The position numbers and the translations under genes are program-made. This document shows positions 7,491 through 15,822 of a stretch of 64,000 nt of DNA, in pieces; within the stretch, counting starts at the first letter, position 1; each line of letters starts with the position of its first letter. Origin of the DNA: Sphingomonas citricola (GTDB lineage: Bacteria; Pseudomonadota; Alphaproteobacteria; Sphingomonadales; Sphingomonadaceae). The notes beneath the pieces are model-generated. The model saw only the letters and a list, made by a program, of their open reading frames with translations. It ran no database searches and was not told the origin of the DNA. Location: the NCBI RefSeq assembly GCF_019429535.1, contig NZ_JAHXZM010000001.1, forward strand, positions 434,001-498,000, written 5' to 3'.

Positions 7491-9014
7491 GTGGGCGGTA
7501 TCATCGACGAAGCGCGGGTCGCGCTGCACGCGATCTGGACGCGGCGCTGGATCGCGCTCGCGGTCGCATGGGCCGTGTGCATCGCGGGCTGGCTGGTCGT
7601 CAGCCAGATCCCCAGCCGCTACGATTCCAAGGCGCGCGTATTCGTGCAGATGCGATCGGTCCTGCCGACGGGCGCGGATTCGATGCAGGCGGCGAACGAC
7701 GACGCGCGCGACATCGACACCGTGCGCCAGACGCTGACCAGCGCGGTCAGCCTGGAAAAGGTCGTGCGCGGCACCGACCTCGCCAAGACGGTGTCGAGCG
7801 AGCGCGACATCGCCGACCGCGTGGCGGGGTTGCAGACCGCGATCAAGGTGACCGCGCAGCAGGACAATCTGTTCGAGATCACGACCACGGCGGCGAGCCC
7901 CAAGCTCGCCGCGGCGATCACGCAGAAGCTGATCGACATCTTCATCGAAACCAATCTGTCGACCGACCGGTCGCAGAACACGCAGACGCTCGCCTTCCTC
8001 GACAGCCGGTTGCAGGCGCTGGGGACGAAATTGCAGGACGCCGAGGCGAAGCGCGCGGCGTTCCAGAACAATTATCTCGGTTCGCTGCCCGGCAGCGGAT
8101 CGATCAGCGATCGGATCGGCGCGTCGCGCACGCAGATGAGCCAGGTCGACGCCGATCTGGCGGCGGCGCAGTCGAGTATGGCGGCGCTGTCGGGGCAGAT
8201 GGCGGCGACGCCCAAGACGATCGCGGGCGCGGGCATCGCGCCCGGCGTCGGCCCGGCGCGCGCGCGGCTGGCGGCGATCCAGGGGCAGCTCGCCGACGCG
8301 CGTGGCCGCGGCTATACCGAGAGCCATCCCGACGTGATTGCGCTGAAGCAGCAGCTCGCGCAGGCGCAGGCCGCCGCGCGGGGCGAGCCGTTGACGGGCG
8401 GTGCGGACGGCGGGGTCGCCAATCCGGCGTACGGATCATTGCAGGCGTTGATGGCGGACAAGGGCGCGACCGTCGCCGCACTCCAGGCGCGTAAGCAGCA
8501 GTTGCAGGGCGACCTCGACCAGTTGAACGCGAAGCTGGTCGGCAATCCCGCGGTCGCGGCCGAACAGGGCGAGATCGACCGCAATTACGACGTGCTGAAA
8601 AGCCAGTACGACCAGTTGCTCGCGCAGCGCGAGCAGGTGAGCCTGCGAAGCCAGGCGCAGACGCAGACCGACGCGGTGAAGTTCAGCGTGATCGATCCCC
8701 CGACGCTGCCGCGCACGCCGACCGCGCCCAACCGGCCGCTGCTGCTGACGGGCGTGCTGATCGCGGGGCTGGTCGCAGGGATCGGCGCGGCCTTCGCGCT
8801 CGGGCAGTTGCAGGGCACGTTCCCGACCGCGCAGAAGCTCGAAAAGGTCACTGGCATGGCGGTGATCGGGTCGATCGGCGAGATGGTGACGCGCCAGCAG
8901 ACCGAGCTGCGGCGGCGGCGGCTGACGTGGCTGGCGGGCGGGTTCGCCGCGCTGGGCGTCGCGTACGTGGCGCTGCTCGGCGTCGAGATGCTCCAGCGGG
9001 GACTTGCCGCATGA
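7491..9014 (+). CDS. XrtA system polysaccharide chain-length determinant (Wzz-like)
   Basis: Inner-membrane polysaccharide co-polymerase of 507 residues. An N-terminal membrane segment (LAVAWAVCIAGWLVV) is followed by a long periplasmic coiled-coil region with Ala/Gln-rich heptads, then a second segment (LLLTGVLIAGLVAGIGAAFAL). The conserved proline-rich motif PPTLPRTPTAPNRP precedes the second segment. A third hydrophobic stretch lies near the C-terminus. The GTG start at 7491 follows GAGG by eight bases. The stop overlaps the kinase start as ATGA. It sets polymer length together with the downstream kinase. Confidence 0.93.
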   Translation: MGGIIDEARVALHAIWTRRWIALAVAWAVCIAGWLVVSQIPSRYDSKARVFVQMRSVLPTGADSMQAANDDARDIDTVRQTLTSAVSLEKVVRGTDLAKTVSSERDIADRVAGLQTAIKVTAQQDNLFEITTTAASPKLAAAITQKLIDIFIETNLSTDRSQNTQTLAFLDSRLQALGTKLQDAEAKRAAFQNNYLGSLPGSGSISDRIGASRTQMSQVDADLAAAQSSMAALSGQMAATPKTIAGAGIAPGVGPARARLAAIQGQLADARGRGYTESHPDVIALKQQLAQAQAAARGEPLTGGADGGVANPAYGSLQALMADKGATVAALQARKQQLQGDLDQLNAKLVGNPAVAAEQGEIDRNYDVLKSQYDQLLAQREQVSLRSQAQTQTDAVKFSVIDPPTLPRTPTAPNRPLLLTGVLIAGLVAGIGAAFALGQLQGTFPTAQKLEKVTGMAVIGSIGEMVTRQQTELRRRRLTWLAGGFAALGVAYVALLGVEMLQRGLAA

Positions 9015-10039
9015 ATCGTTTCCCCAAGACCGCGGGCGAGGAATCGCTGATCGAGCGCGCGGCGAAGGTGTATGATTTCGGCGCGCACCTGCGCGCACGC
9101 GGGGTGCCGCCGCTCGACGAGCAGTATGCGCCCGTCGAGGAGAACTTCCTCGATGACGAGCCGGTCGCTGCGGTGGAGGAGCCCCGCGCGGCGCCGGCCG
9201 ATCAGGCGCCGCCGCGCGCGGTGCCGCCGACGCTCGCCGCAATCCCGGCGGAGTTCCTGTCCGATACCGACGACGACGGGCTGGACGAATGGGAAGCGCC
9301 CGAGAGCGACGTCGCGCAGATCGACCGCACGATGCTCGCCGAGGCGGGGATGCTGGTTCCCGGCGCCCCCGTCGGCGCGCTCGCCGAGGAGTTCCGGCTG
9401 GTCAAGCGGCAGCTGCTGCTGACCGCGCGCGAGATCGCGGAAGGGCCGATCGGGCAGCGTGCGCGCACGATCATCGTCGGGTCGGGGAAGCCCGGCGAGG
9501 GCAAGACGTTCTGCGCGATCAACCTCGCGATCAGCCTGGCGGCGGAGCGAGACGTCGAAATCCTGCTGGTCGACGGCGATTTCGCCAAACCAGACATCAT
9601 GCAGCGGCTGGGGCTGGAGGACAGCGTCGGGCTGCTTGACATCCTGGGCGACCCGCGGCTCGACCCCGAGAGTTGCGTGATCCGGACCGACGTGCCGCAA
9701 TTGTCGCTGCTGCCCGCGGGCAAGCGGACGCACGCGGACACCGAATTGCTCGCGTCCGACCGGACCGAAGCGGTGCTCGACCGGCTGCTGGAGGCCAACC
9801 CGCGGCGGATCATCATCTTCGACACGCCCCCCGCGCTTGCCGCGTCGCCCGCCTCCACGCTCGCGCTGCTGGTCGGGCAGGTGATGCTGGTGGTGCGCGC
9901 CGATCGCACCACCGAGGCCGACGTGCGCGAGGCGGTGAACCTGCTCGACGGATGCGAGCAGATCCACCTGGTCATCAATTCGGTATCGTTCGAGCCGGGG
10001 CGTGGGCGCTTCGGCAGCTATTACGGTCAGGAGAAGTAA
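9011..10039 (+). CDS. XrtA-associated tyrosine autokinase (BY-kinase)
   Basis: Cytoplasmic bacterial tyrosine kinase of 342 residues that partners the chain-length determinant. After a ~130-residue acidic and proline-rich N-terminal part it has Walker A GSGKPGEGKTF, Walker A' LLVDGDFAKPD and Walker B IIIFDTPPA. The C-terminus carries a short tyrosine tail (GSYYGQEK), the expected autophosphorylation site though poorer in Tyr than in Wzc. It overlaps the upstream gene by four bases, which indicates translational coupling. Confidence 0.93.
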   Translation: MNRFPKTAGEESLIERAAKVYDFGAHLRARGVPPLDEQYAPVEENFLDDEPVAAVEEPRAAPADQAPPRAVPPTLAAIPAEFLSDTDDDGLDEWEAPESDVAQIDRTMLAEAGMLVPGAPVGALAEEFRLVKRQLLLTAREIAEGPIGQRARTIIVGSGKPGEGKTFCAINLAISLAAERDVEILLVDGDFAKPDIMQRLGLEDSVGLLDILGDPRLDPESCVIRTDVPQLSLLPAGKRTHADTELLASDRTEAVLDRLLEANPRRIIIFDTPPALAASPASTLALLVGQVMLVVRADRTTEADVREAVNLLDGCEQIHLVINSVSFEPGRGRFGSYYGQEK

Positions 10040-10041
10040 TC

Positions 10042-11676
10042 GTGGGCCGGTTCCCCAATCTGGCGCCGGGCGCACTGCTGGCGGCGACGGCGGTGGCGGG
10101 CGTGCTCGCCGCCGCGCCGGCCGCCGCGCAGTCGCGCTACGTGTCGCCGTATATCGAGGCGACGCAGGCGATCGCGGCCGATCTGTCGAACGGCGACGAC
10201 GTCGTCACCTACACCTCGCTCGCCGCCGGCATCGACGCGGGCGTCTCGACCGCGAGGACCGACGCGCAGATCAGCTACCGCTACGAGCGGCGCTTCTCGT
10301 GGGAAAGCAACACGGAGGATTTGAGCGTCCACAGCGGGCTGGCGCGCGCGACGACGCAGGTGGCGCCGTGGCTGTCGCTCGACGGCGGCGCGCTGGCGAC
10401 GCGGCAGCGCAGCGACATCCGCGGCGCGGCACCGGTCAACCTGATCGGCAATACCGACAATCTGACGCAGGTGTATTCGTTGTTCGCGGGGCCGAGCGTC
10501 CAGACGCGCGCGGGGCCGTTCGACGTCAACGGCAGCTATCGCTTCGGTTACACCAAGGTCGGAGGCGACACCAATATCGCGCTGGCACCCGGATCGCCGC
10601 GGCTCGACGGATATGATTCGTCGACCAACCACGTCGTCCAGGCAAGCATCGGCGTGCCCGCCAACCGGATCGCGCCGGTCGGCGTGACGGTGAGCGGCGC
10701 GTACGAGCGCGAGGACGCGAACCAGCTCGATCAGAAATACGAGGGCTATTACGGGCGCGGCGACGTGGTGTTGCCGGTCAGCCGCACGGTCGCGCTGCGC
10801 GCGGGTGCGGGTTACGAGCGGATCAAGGCGACGCAGCGCGACCCGCTGGTCGATGCCGCGGGCAATGCGGTGGTCGACCGCAACGGCCGGTTCGTGACCG
10901 ATCCCAATTCGCCCGAACGGATCGCCTACGACACCGACGGGTTGATCTACGACGCGGGCGTGATCTGGCGTCCGTCGCCGCGCGTCGAGCTGCAGGCGAC
11001 CGCGGGCTATCGCTACGGCGGGGAGACGTATACCGGCGCGCTGTCATGGCGGATGTCGGAGGCGTCGGGGTTGCAGGTTGTCGTCTACGACGCGATCGAG
11101 ACGTTCGGTCGCCAGTTGCGCGACGGGATCGCTGGACTGCCGACGGGGTTCCAGACGCAGAACGATCCGTTCGGGCAATTGTTCGGCGGCTGCATCTTCG
11201 GACGGCAGGGCGGCAGCCAGCAGAACGGCGCGGGCGGATGCCTGAACGACGTGTTCCAGTCGATATCGACCGCGAGCTACCGCGCGCGCGGGATCGATGG
11301 CGTGTGGAGCGTCCAGCAGGGCCGCACCGGCTACGGCATCGGCGGAGGCTATGCCAATCGCCGGCTTTATGCGCCGCGCGTCGCGGTCGGCACGCAGGTG
11401 CTGGGGCTTGAGGATCAGAGCGCCTACGCGCAGGTGTTCTATTCGCGTGCGCTGAGCCGCGTGTCGCAGTTCGACGCGAACCTGTACGCCAACTGGTTCT
11501 CGAGCGACCTTCCGGGCGCGCAGGACGTGTACGGGACCGGGTTGAACGGCACCTACAGCCGCAATTTCGGGCGGCTGGGCACGGCCTTGTCGGCGGGGGT
11601 CTACGCGTTCGATCAGGGCGATTTAGACAAGCAGGTGTCGGCGCAGGCGCTGCTCGGCGCGCGCTATAATTTCTGA
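10042..11676 (+). CDS. XrtA system-associated outer membrane beta-barrel protein
   Basis: Outer membrane protein of 544 residues. It has a Sec signal with a cleavage region around APAAAQSRYVSPYIE, then a long series of amphipathic strands rich in alternating aromatic residues. It ends in a typical terminal strand finishing with Phe (LLGARYNF). It probably forms the outer-membrane part of the polysaccharide export route. The GTG at 10042 has AGGAG nine bases upstream and follows the kinase stop by two bases. Confidence 0.88.
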   Translation: MGRFPNLAPGALLAATAVAGVLAAAPAAAQSRYVSPYIEATQAIAADLSNGDDVVTYTSLAAGIDAGVSTARTDAQISYRYERRFSWESNTEDLSVHSGLARATTQVAPWLSLDGGALATRQRSDIRGAAPVNLIGNTDNLTQVYSLFAGPSVQTRAGPFDVNGSYRFGYTKVGGDTNIALAPGSPRLDGYDSSTNHVVQASIGVPANRIAPVGVTVSGAYEREDANQLDQKYEGYYGRGDVVLPVSRTVALRAGAGYERIKATQRDPLVDAAGNAVVDRNGRFVTDPNSPERIAYDTDGLIYDAGVIWRPSPRVELQATAGYRYGGETYTGALSWRMSEASGLQVVVYDAIETFGRQLRDGIAGLPTGFQTQNDPFGQLFGGCIFGRQGGSQQNGAGGCLNDVFQSISTASYRARGIDGVWSVQQGRTGYGIGGGYANRRLYAPRVAVGTQVLGLEDQSAYAQVFYSRALSRVSQFDANLYANWFSSDLPGAQDVYGTGLNGTYSRNFGRLGTALSAGVYAFDQGDLDKQVSAQALLGARYNF

Positions 11677-11688
11677 ACGGATACGGCC

Positions 11689-12756
11689 ATGTACGAGACG
11701 TTCTTCGGATTTCACGACCGCCCGTTCCAGTTGACGCCCGACCCGCGTTTCTGGTTCGACACCGCCACGCATAAGAAGGCGATGGCGTATCTGGGTTATG
11801 GCCTGGCGCAGGGTGAGGGGTTCATCGTCATCACCGGCGACATCGGCGCGGGGAAGACGACGCTGGTCGGGCATTTGATGGACAAGATTGATCCGGCGAA
11901 CCTGAAGGTCATCAAGATCGTGTCGACCGCGATCGAGGCGGACGACCTGCTGCGGATCGTCGCGACCGGGCTGGGCATCGACCACGCGGGGAAGAACAAG
12001 GCCGAGCTGTTGCTGCTGATCGAGCGCGGGCTGCACGGCGTCGCGCGGACGGGGCGGCGCACGCTGCTGATCATCGACGAGAGCCAGGCGCTGCCGACCT
12101 CGGCGCTGGAAGAGCTGCGGATGCTGTCGAACTTCCAGGCGGGCGGGCATGCGCTGGTGCAGATATTCCTGCTCGGGCAACCAGAATTCCGCGAGCGGTT
12201 GAACGGGTCGGCGCGGCTGGAGCAGTTGCGCCAGCGCGTGATCGCGGTCCATCACCTCGACCCGATGGAGGCCGACGAGGTCGCCGATTACGTCGGCCAC
12301 CGGTTGCAGATCGCGGGGTGGACCGGGCGGCCGAACTTCACCGAAGACGCATTCCCGGTGCTGTACCGTGCGAGCGAGGGCGTACCGCGCCGGTTGAACC
12401 AGTTGATGAGCCGGGTGCTGCTCCATGCCGCGGTCGGCGAGATCGAGCTGATCGACGCGCGCGTGGTGCGCGCGGTGGTGAACGATCAGCGCCGCGAGAT
12501 GCCCCCGGTGGCGGCGCAACCCGCCCCCGTCGCGCCCGAGCGGCCGGCGGCGGCGAACACCAACCACGAGGAGGCGGAGCCCGCGCCCGCCGCGCCGACG
12601 CCTACGCCGGTATCCGCGATCGACGACGAACGTCTGGCGATGCTGGAAGCGCGGATCGCCGAACAGGACGCGGCGCTCAGGCGCGTGCTGACGCTGCTGA
12701 TCGACTGGGTCGAGCGCGACGAGTTGCGCGACGTGCCGGTCCGCGGGGCCGCGTAG
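11689..12756 (+). CDS. XrtA-associated AAA ATPase (ExeA-like)
   Basis: ATPase of 355 residues of the ExeA/general-secretion type. The conserved N-terminal signature is YETFFGFHDRPFQLTPDP. Walker A is GDIGAGKTTL and Walker B is LLIIDESQALP. An arginine-rich sensor region (RASEGVPRRLNQL) follows. The last ~100 residues are a Pro/Ala linker and a predicted coiled coil (LAMLEARIAEQDAALRRVL). There is no C-terminal peptidoglycan-binding domain, unlike ExeA. Its role in the cluster is assumed to be assembly of the export apparatus. Confidence 0.92.
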   Translation: MYETFFGFHDRPFQLTPDPRFWFDTATHKKAMAYLGYGLAQGEGFIVITGDIGAGKTTLVGHLMDKIDPANLKVIKIVSTAIEADDLLRIVATGLGIDHAGKNKAELLLLIERGLHGVARTGRRTLLIIDESQALPTSALEELRMLSNFQAGGHALVQIFLLGQPEFRERLNGSARLEQLRQRVIAVHHLDPMEADEVADYVGHRLQIAGWTGRPNFTEDAFPVLYRASEGVPRRLNQLMSRVLLHAAVGEIELIDARVVRAVVNDQRREMPPVAAQPAPVAPERPAAANTNHEEAEPAPAAPTPTPVSAIDDERLAMLEARIAEQDAALRRVLTLLIDWVERDELRDVPVRGAA

Positions 12757-12759
12757 GCG

Positions 12760-13605
12760 ATGACGAAACCCCGTGTTCTGAACGGCATGTCGGTCGACGT
12801 GGAGGAATGGTTCCAGGTCGGCGCGTTCGAGCGCACGATCGACAAGGGGGATTGGGACACGCTGGAAAGCCGCGTCGCGGGTAACACCGCGCGCGTGCTC
12901 GACCTGTTCGCCGAGACGGACACGCGCGCGACCTTTTTCACGCTCGGCTGGGTCGCGGCGCGGCACGGTGCGTTGATGCGGCGGATCGTCGAGGCGGGGC
13001 ACGAGGTCGCGAGCCACGGCTGGGACCACCAGCGCGTTTTCACGATGGATGCGGACATATTCCGCGCCGACCTGCGGCGCGCGCGCGGTGCGCTGGAGGA
13101 TGCGACGGGGGTCGCGGTCACCGGATACCGTGCGCCCAGCTTCTCGATCGACCAGCGCACGCCCTGGGCGCACGCGGTGCTGGCGGAGGAGGGGTATCGT
13201 TATTCCTCCAGCGTCGCCCCGGTGGCGCACGATCATTACGGCTGGCGCGAGAGCCCGCGGTTCGCGTGGCGGCCGCTCACCGACGCGGGGCTCGTCGAGC
13301 TGCCGGTGACGGTGGGCGAGGCGGCCGGGCGGCGGTTCGCGACCGGCGGCGGGTTCTTTCGCCTGCTGCCCGCGGCGGTGACCGATTATGCGGTTCGGCA
13401 GGTCAACGCGCAGGCGCAGCCGGGCATGTTCTATTTCCATCCGTGGGAGGTCGATCCCGGCCAGCCGCGCGTCGCCGCGGCACCGCTGCGTTCGAAACTG
13501 CGCCATTACAGCCGGTTGGGGGCGATGGCGGGGAAATTGCGGGGGCTGCTCGAGCGGCATGAGTGGGGCCGTGTCGATGCCGTGGTGGAGCGGCTGGCGG
13601 CGTGA
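12760..13605 (+). CDS. XrtA system polysaccharide deacetylase
   Basis: NodB-type deacetylase of 281 residues that removes acetyl groups from the nascent polysaccharide. The metal-binding start is SVDVEEWFQV, the metal histidines are in SHGWDHQ, the substrate-binding block is GYRAPSFSID, and the late histidine is in FYFHPWEVD. No signal peptide is evident. The stop overlaps the FemAB gene start (GTGA at 13602). Confidence 0.94.
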   Translation: MTKPRVLNGMSVDVEEWFQVGAFERTIDKGDWDTLESRVAGNTARVLDLFAETDTRATFFTLGWVAARHGALMRRIVEAGHEVASHGWDHQRVFTMDADIFRADLRRARGALEDATGVAVTGYRAPSFSIDQRTPWAHAVLAEEGYRYSSSVAPVAHDHYGWRESPRFAWRPLTDAGLVELPVTVGEAAGRRFATGGGFFRLLPAAVTDYAVRQVNAQAQPGMFYFHPWEVDPGQPRVAAAPLRSKLRHYSRLGAMAGKLRGLLERHEWGRVDAVVERLAA

Positions 13606-14648
13606 CGATGCCGCTGCTCGCCAGACCGGTCGGCGTGCGCGCCGCCGCGCCCGTGGACCGCGCGCGCGTCGACGCGTTCGTCCGCGCGCATCCGGACGCG
13701 ACGCCGTTCCACCAGCCGGCGTGGGGCGAGGCAGTTGCGGCGGGGTGCGGGCAGCGCGCGCACGTTCTGCTCGCCGAATATGGCGACGGCACGCTGGCGG
13801 GCATTTTGCCGCTGACCGAGATGCGCTCGCCGTTGTTCGGGCATGCGCTGGTGTCGAGCGGGTTCGCGGTCGATGGCGGCATCTTGGGCGACGCGGGTGC
13901 GGTCGAGCCGCTTGCCGCGGCAGTGCGCGATCTGGCGGGGCGGCTCCATTATCCGTCGATCGAGTTGCGCGGGGGCGCGCATCCCGCGGGGTGGGCGGTC
14001 GACGAGGGCAGCTACGTCGGCTTCGCGCGCGACCTGGCGGCGAGCGACGAGGCCGAACTGCTCGCGATACCGCGCAAGCAGCGCGCCGAGGTGCGCAAGG
14101 CGCTGGTAAACGATCTGGTGGTCGAGGTCGGCCGCGACGCGGGCGCGCTCGCCGATCACTACCGCGTTTATGCCGAGTCGGTGCGCAATCTGGGTACGCC
14201 CGTCTTTCCGCGTGCGCTGTTCCGCGAGACGATGGCGCGGATGGACGCGGACGTGCTGACGGTGCGACACGCGGGCGTGCCGGTCGCGAGCGTGCTGAGC
14301 CTTTACTGGAACGGCACGGTCTATCCCTATTGGGGCGGCGGGACCGAGGCGGCGCGGGGCTTGCGCGCCAACGACCGGATGTATTTCGCGCTGATGGCGC
14401 GCGCGCGCGCGCGCGGGTGCACGCGGTTCGACTTCGGACGGTCGAAGGTCGGGACGGGTGCTGCAGCGTTCAAGAAGAATTGGGGCTTCGACGCGCAGCC
14501 GCTGTCCTACGCGTCGTGGAGCGAGGGCGAGCGGCGCGAGGTCAATCCGCTCAACCCCAAATACGCGCTGATGGTGCGGACGTGGAAGAAGCTGCCGCTG
14601 CCGCTCGCGAATGCCGTGGGGCCGTGGATCAGCCGCGGGCTGGGTTGA
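13602..14648 (+). CDS. FemAB-related XrtA system protein (GNAT-fold)
   Basis: FemAB/GNAT-type transferase of 348 residues, related to aminoacyltransferases that act on peptidoglycan. The family hallmark FDFGRSKVGTGAAAFKKNWG lies near the C-terminus. I chose the GTG at 13602, coupled to the deacetylase stop. An ATG six bases later (13608) is equally possible. It may transfer an amino acid, perhaps from an activated carrier, to the polysaccharide or to a protein. The substrate is unknown. A 19-nt GC run lies in the coding sequence. Confidence 0.92.
   Translation: MTMPLLARPVGVRAAAPVDRARVDAFVRAHPDATPFHQPAWGEAVAAGCGQRAHVLLAEYGDGTLAGILPLTEMRSPLFGHALVSSGFAVDGGILGDAGAVEPLAAAVRDLAGRLHYPSIELRGGAHPAGWAVDEGSYVGFARDLAASDEAELLAIPRKQRAEVRKALVNDLVVEVGRDAGALADHYRVYAESVRNLGTPVFPRALFRETMARMDADVLTVRHAGVPVASVLSLYWNGTVYPYWGGGTEAARGLRANDRMYFALMARARARGCTRFDFGRSKVGTGAAAFKKNWGFDAQPLSYASWSEGERREVNPLNPKYALMVRTWKKLPLPLANAVGPWISRGLG
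14397..14415 (+). repeat. Alternating GC dinucleotide run
   Basis: Nine GC units plus a G inside the FemAB gene, encoding alternating Ala-Arg. Such runs can form Z-DNA and are prone to slippage. A two-base change would frameshift the gene just before its conserved motif. Confidence 0.9.
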
Positions 14649-14652
14649 GGCG

Positions 14653-15822
14653 GTGGACGTCCTGTTTCTCGCGCACCGCGTGCCGTTTCCGCCCGACCGC
14701 GGCGACAAGATCAGAAGTTTTCACGTCCTGCGCCACTTGGCGGCGCGCGCGCGGGTGCATCTGATCGCGTTCGCCGACGACCCCCGCGACCTGACGCCGC
14801 CGTCCGAGTTTCGCGAGATGCTGGGTGAATGTGTGGTGATCGAGCGCACCAAGCCGCGCTGGCGCGCGGGCGTCGAGGCGCTGGCGAGCGGGCGGCCACT
14901 GTCGCTCGCGGCGTTCGACGATGCGCGCGTGCACGCCGCGGTGACGCGGATCTTAGGTGAGCGGACGATCGACCGCGTTTACGCCTTTTCGGGGCAGATG
15001 GCGCAATATCTGCCGCAAGGCGTGCCCGCGGTGATGGATTTCGTCGATGCCGATTCGGCGAAATTCGCGGCGTTCGCCGAGGATGCCCGCGGGGTGTCGC
15101 GCTGGATGTACCGGCGCGAGGCGCGGCTGCTCGGCGCGTACGAGCGCGCGGTGACGCGGCGGGTTGCGGCGAGCCTGTTCGTCAGTGCGGAGGAAGCCGC
15201 GCTGGTGCCGGGTGCCCGCGCGCTGGAGAACGGCATCGATACCGGCTTCTTCGATCCGGCCGCTGACTTCATGCCGGTGATTGGGCAGGGACGGCTGATC
15301 GTCTTTACCGGGCAGATGGACTACAAACCCAACGTCGACGCGGTGGTCGCGTTCGCGCGGGAGGTGCTGCCGCGGGTGCGAGAGCGTCACCCCGATGCGC
15401 GCTTCGCGATCGTCGGGCGTGCGCCGGTGCGCGAGGTGCGCGCGCTGGCGGGCGAGGCGGTGATCGTGACGGGCGAGGTGCCCGACGTGCGCGGCTGGCT
15501 CGCCGCCGCCGACGTGGTCGTCGCGCCGCTGGCACTGGCCCGGGGCATCCAGAACAAGGTACTGGAGGCGATGGCGATGGCGCGGCCGGTGGTCGCCTCA
15601 CCCGCCGCGGCGGAGGGGATCGACCATGCCGGGACGATCCGCGTTGCCGGTGTGGCGACGATGAACGCGGCAGTGACCGCGCTGCTCGACGATAGCGCGG
15701 GCGCACGCGCCCTGGGTGACGCGGCGCGGGCGCGGGTGCGGGCGCGCTACGGATGGGACGCGTGCCTCGCCCCGCTCGACGCGCTGATGGGGTTCGACGC
15801 GCCCGCGCGGGTCGCGGCATGA
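14653..15822 (+). CDS. XrtA/PEP-CTERM system glycosyltransferase (GT4-like)
   Basis: Glycosyltransferase of 389 residues. The N-terminal block VPFPPDRGDKIRSFHVLRHL is typical of this exosortase-associated GT family. The C-terminal nucleotide-sugar domain ends with GIQNKVLEAMAMARPVVAS, the GT-B acceptor/donor loop. The family begins at the hydrophobic DVLFLAHR strand, so the GTG at 14653 is the natural start even though the ribosome-binding site is close. The stop overlaps the exosortase start as ATGA. Confidence 0.93.
   Translation: MDVLFLAHRVPFPPDRGDKIRSFHVLRHLAARARVHLIAFADDPRDLTPPSEFREMLGECVVIERTKPRWRAGVEALASGRPLSLAAFDDARVHAAVTRILGERTIDRVYAFSGQMAQYLPQGVPAVMDFVDADSAKFAAFAEDARGVSRWMYRREARLLGAYERAVTRRVAASLFVSAEEAALVPGARALENGIDTGFFDPAADFMPVIGQGRLIVFTGQMDYKPNVDAVVAFAREVLPRVRERHPDARFAIVGRAPVREVRALAGEAVIVTGEVPDVRGWLAAADVVVAPLALARGIQNKVLEAMAMARPVVASPAAAEGIDHAGTIRVAGVATMNAAVTALLDDSAGARALGDAARARVRARYGWDACLAPLDALMGFDAPARVAA

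Noticed and set aside
8585..10075. A 496-codon reverse frame opposite the chain-length and kinase genes
   Set aside because: Shadow frame; the forward genes have Walker motifs and coupled starts.
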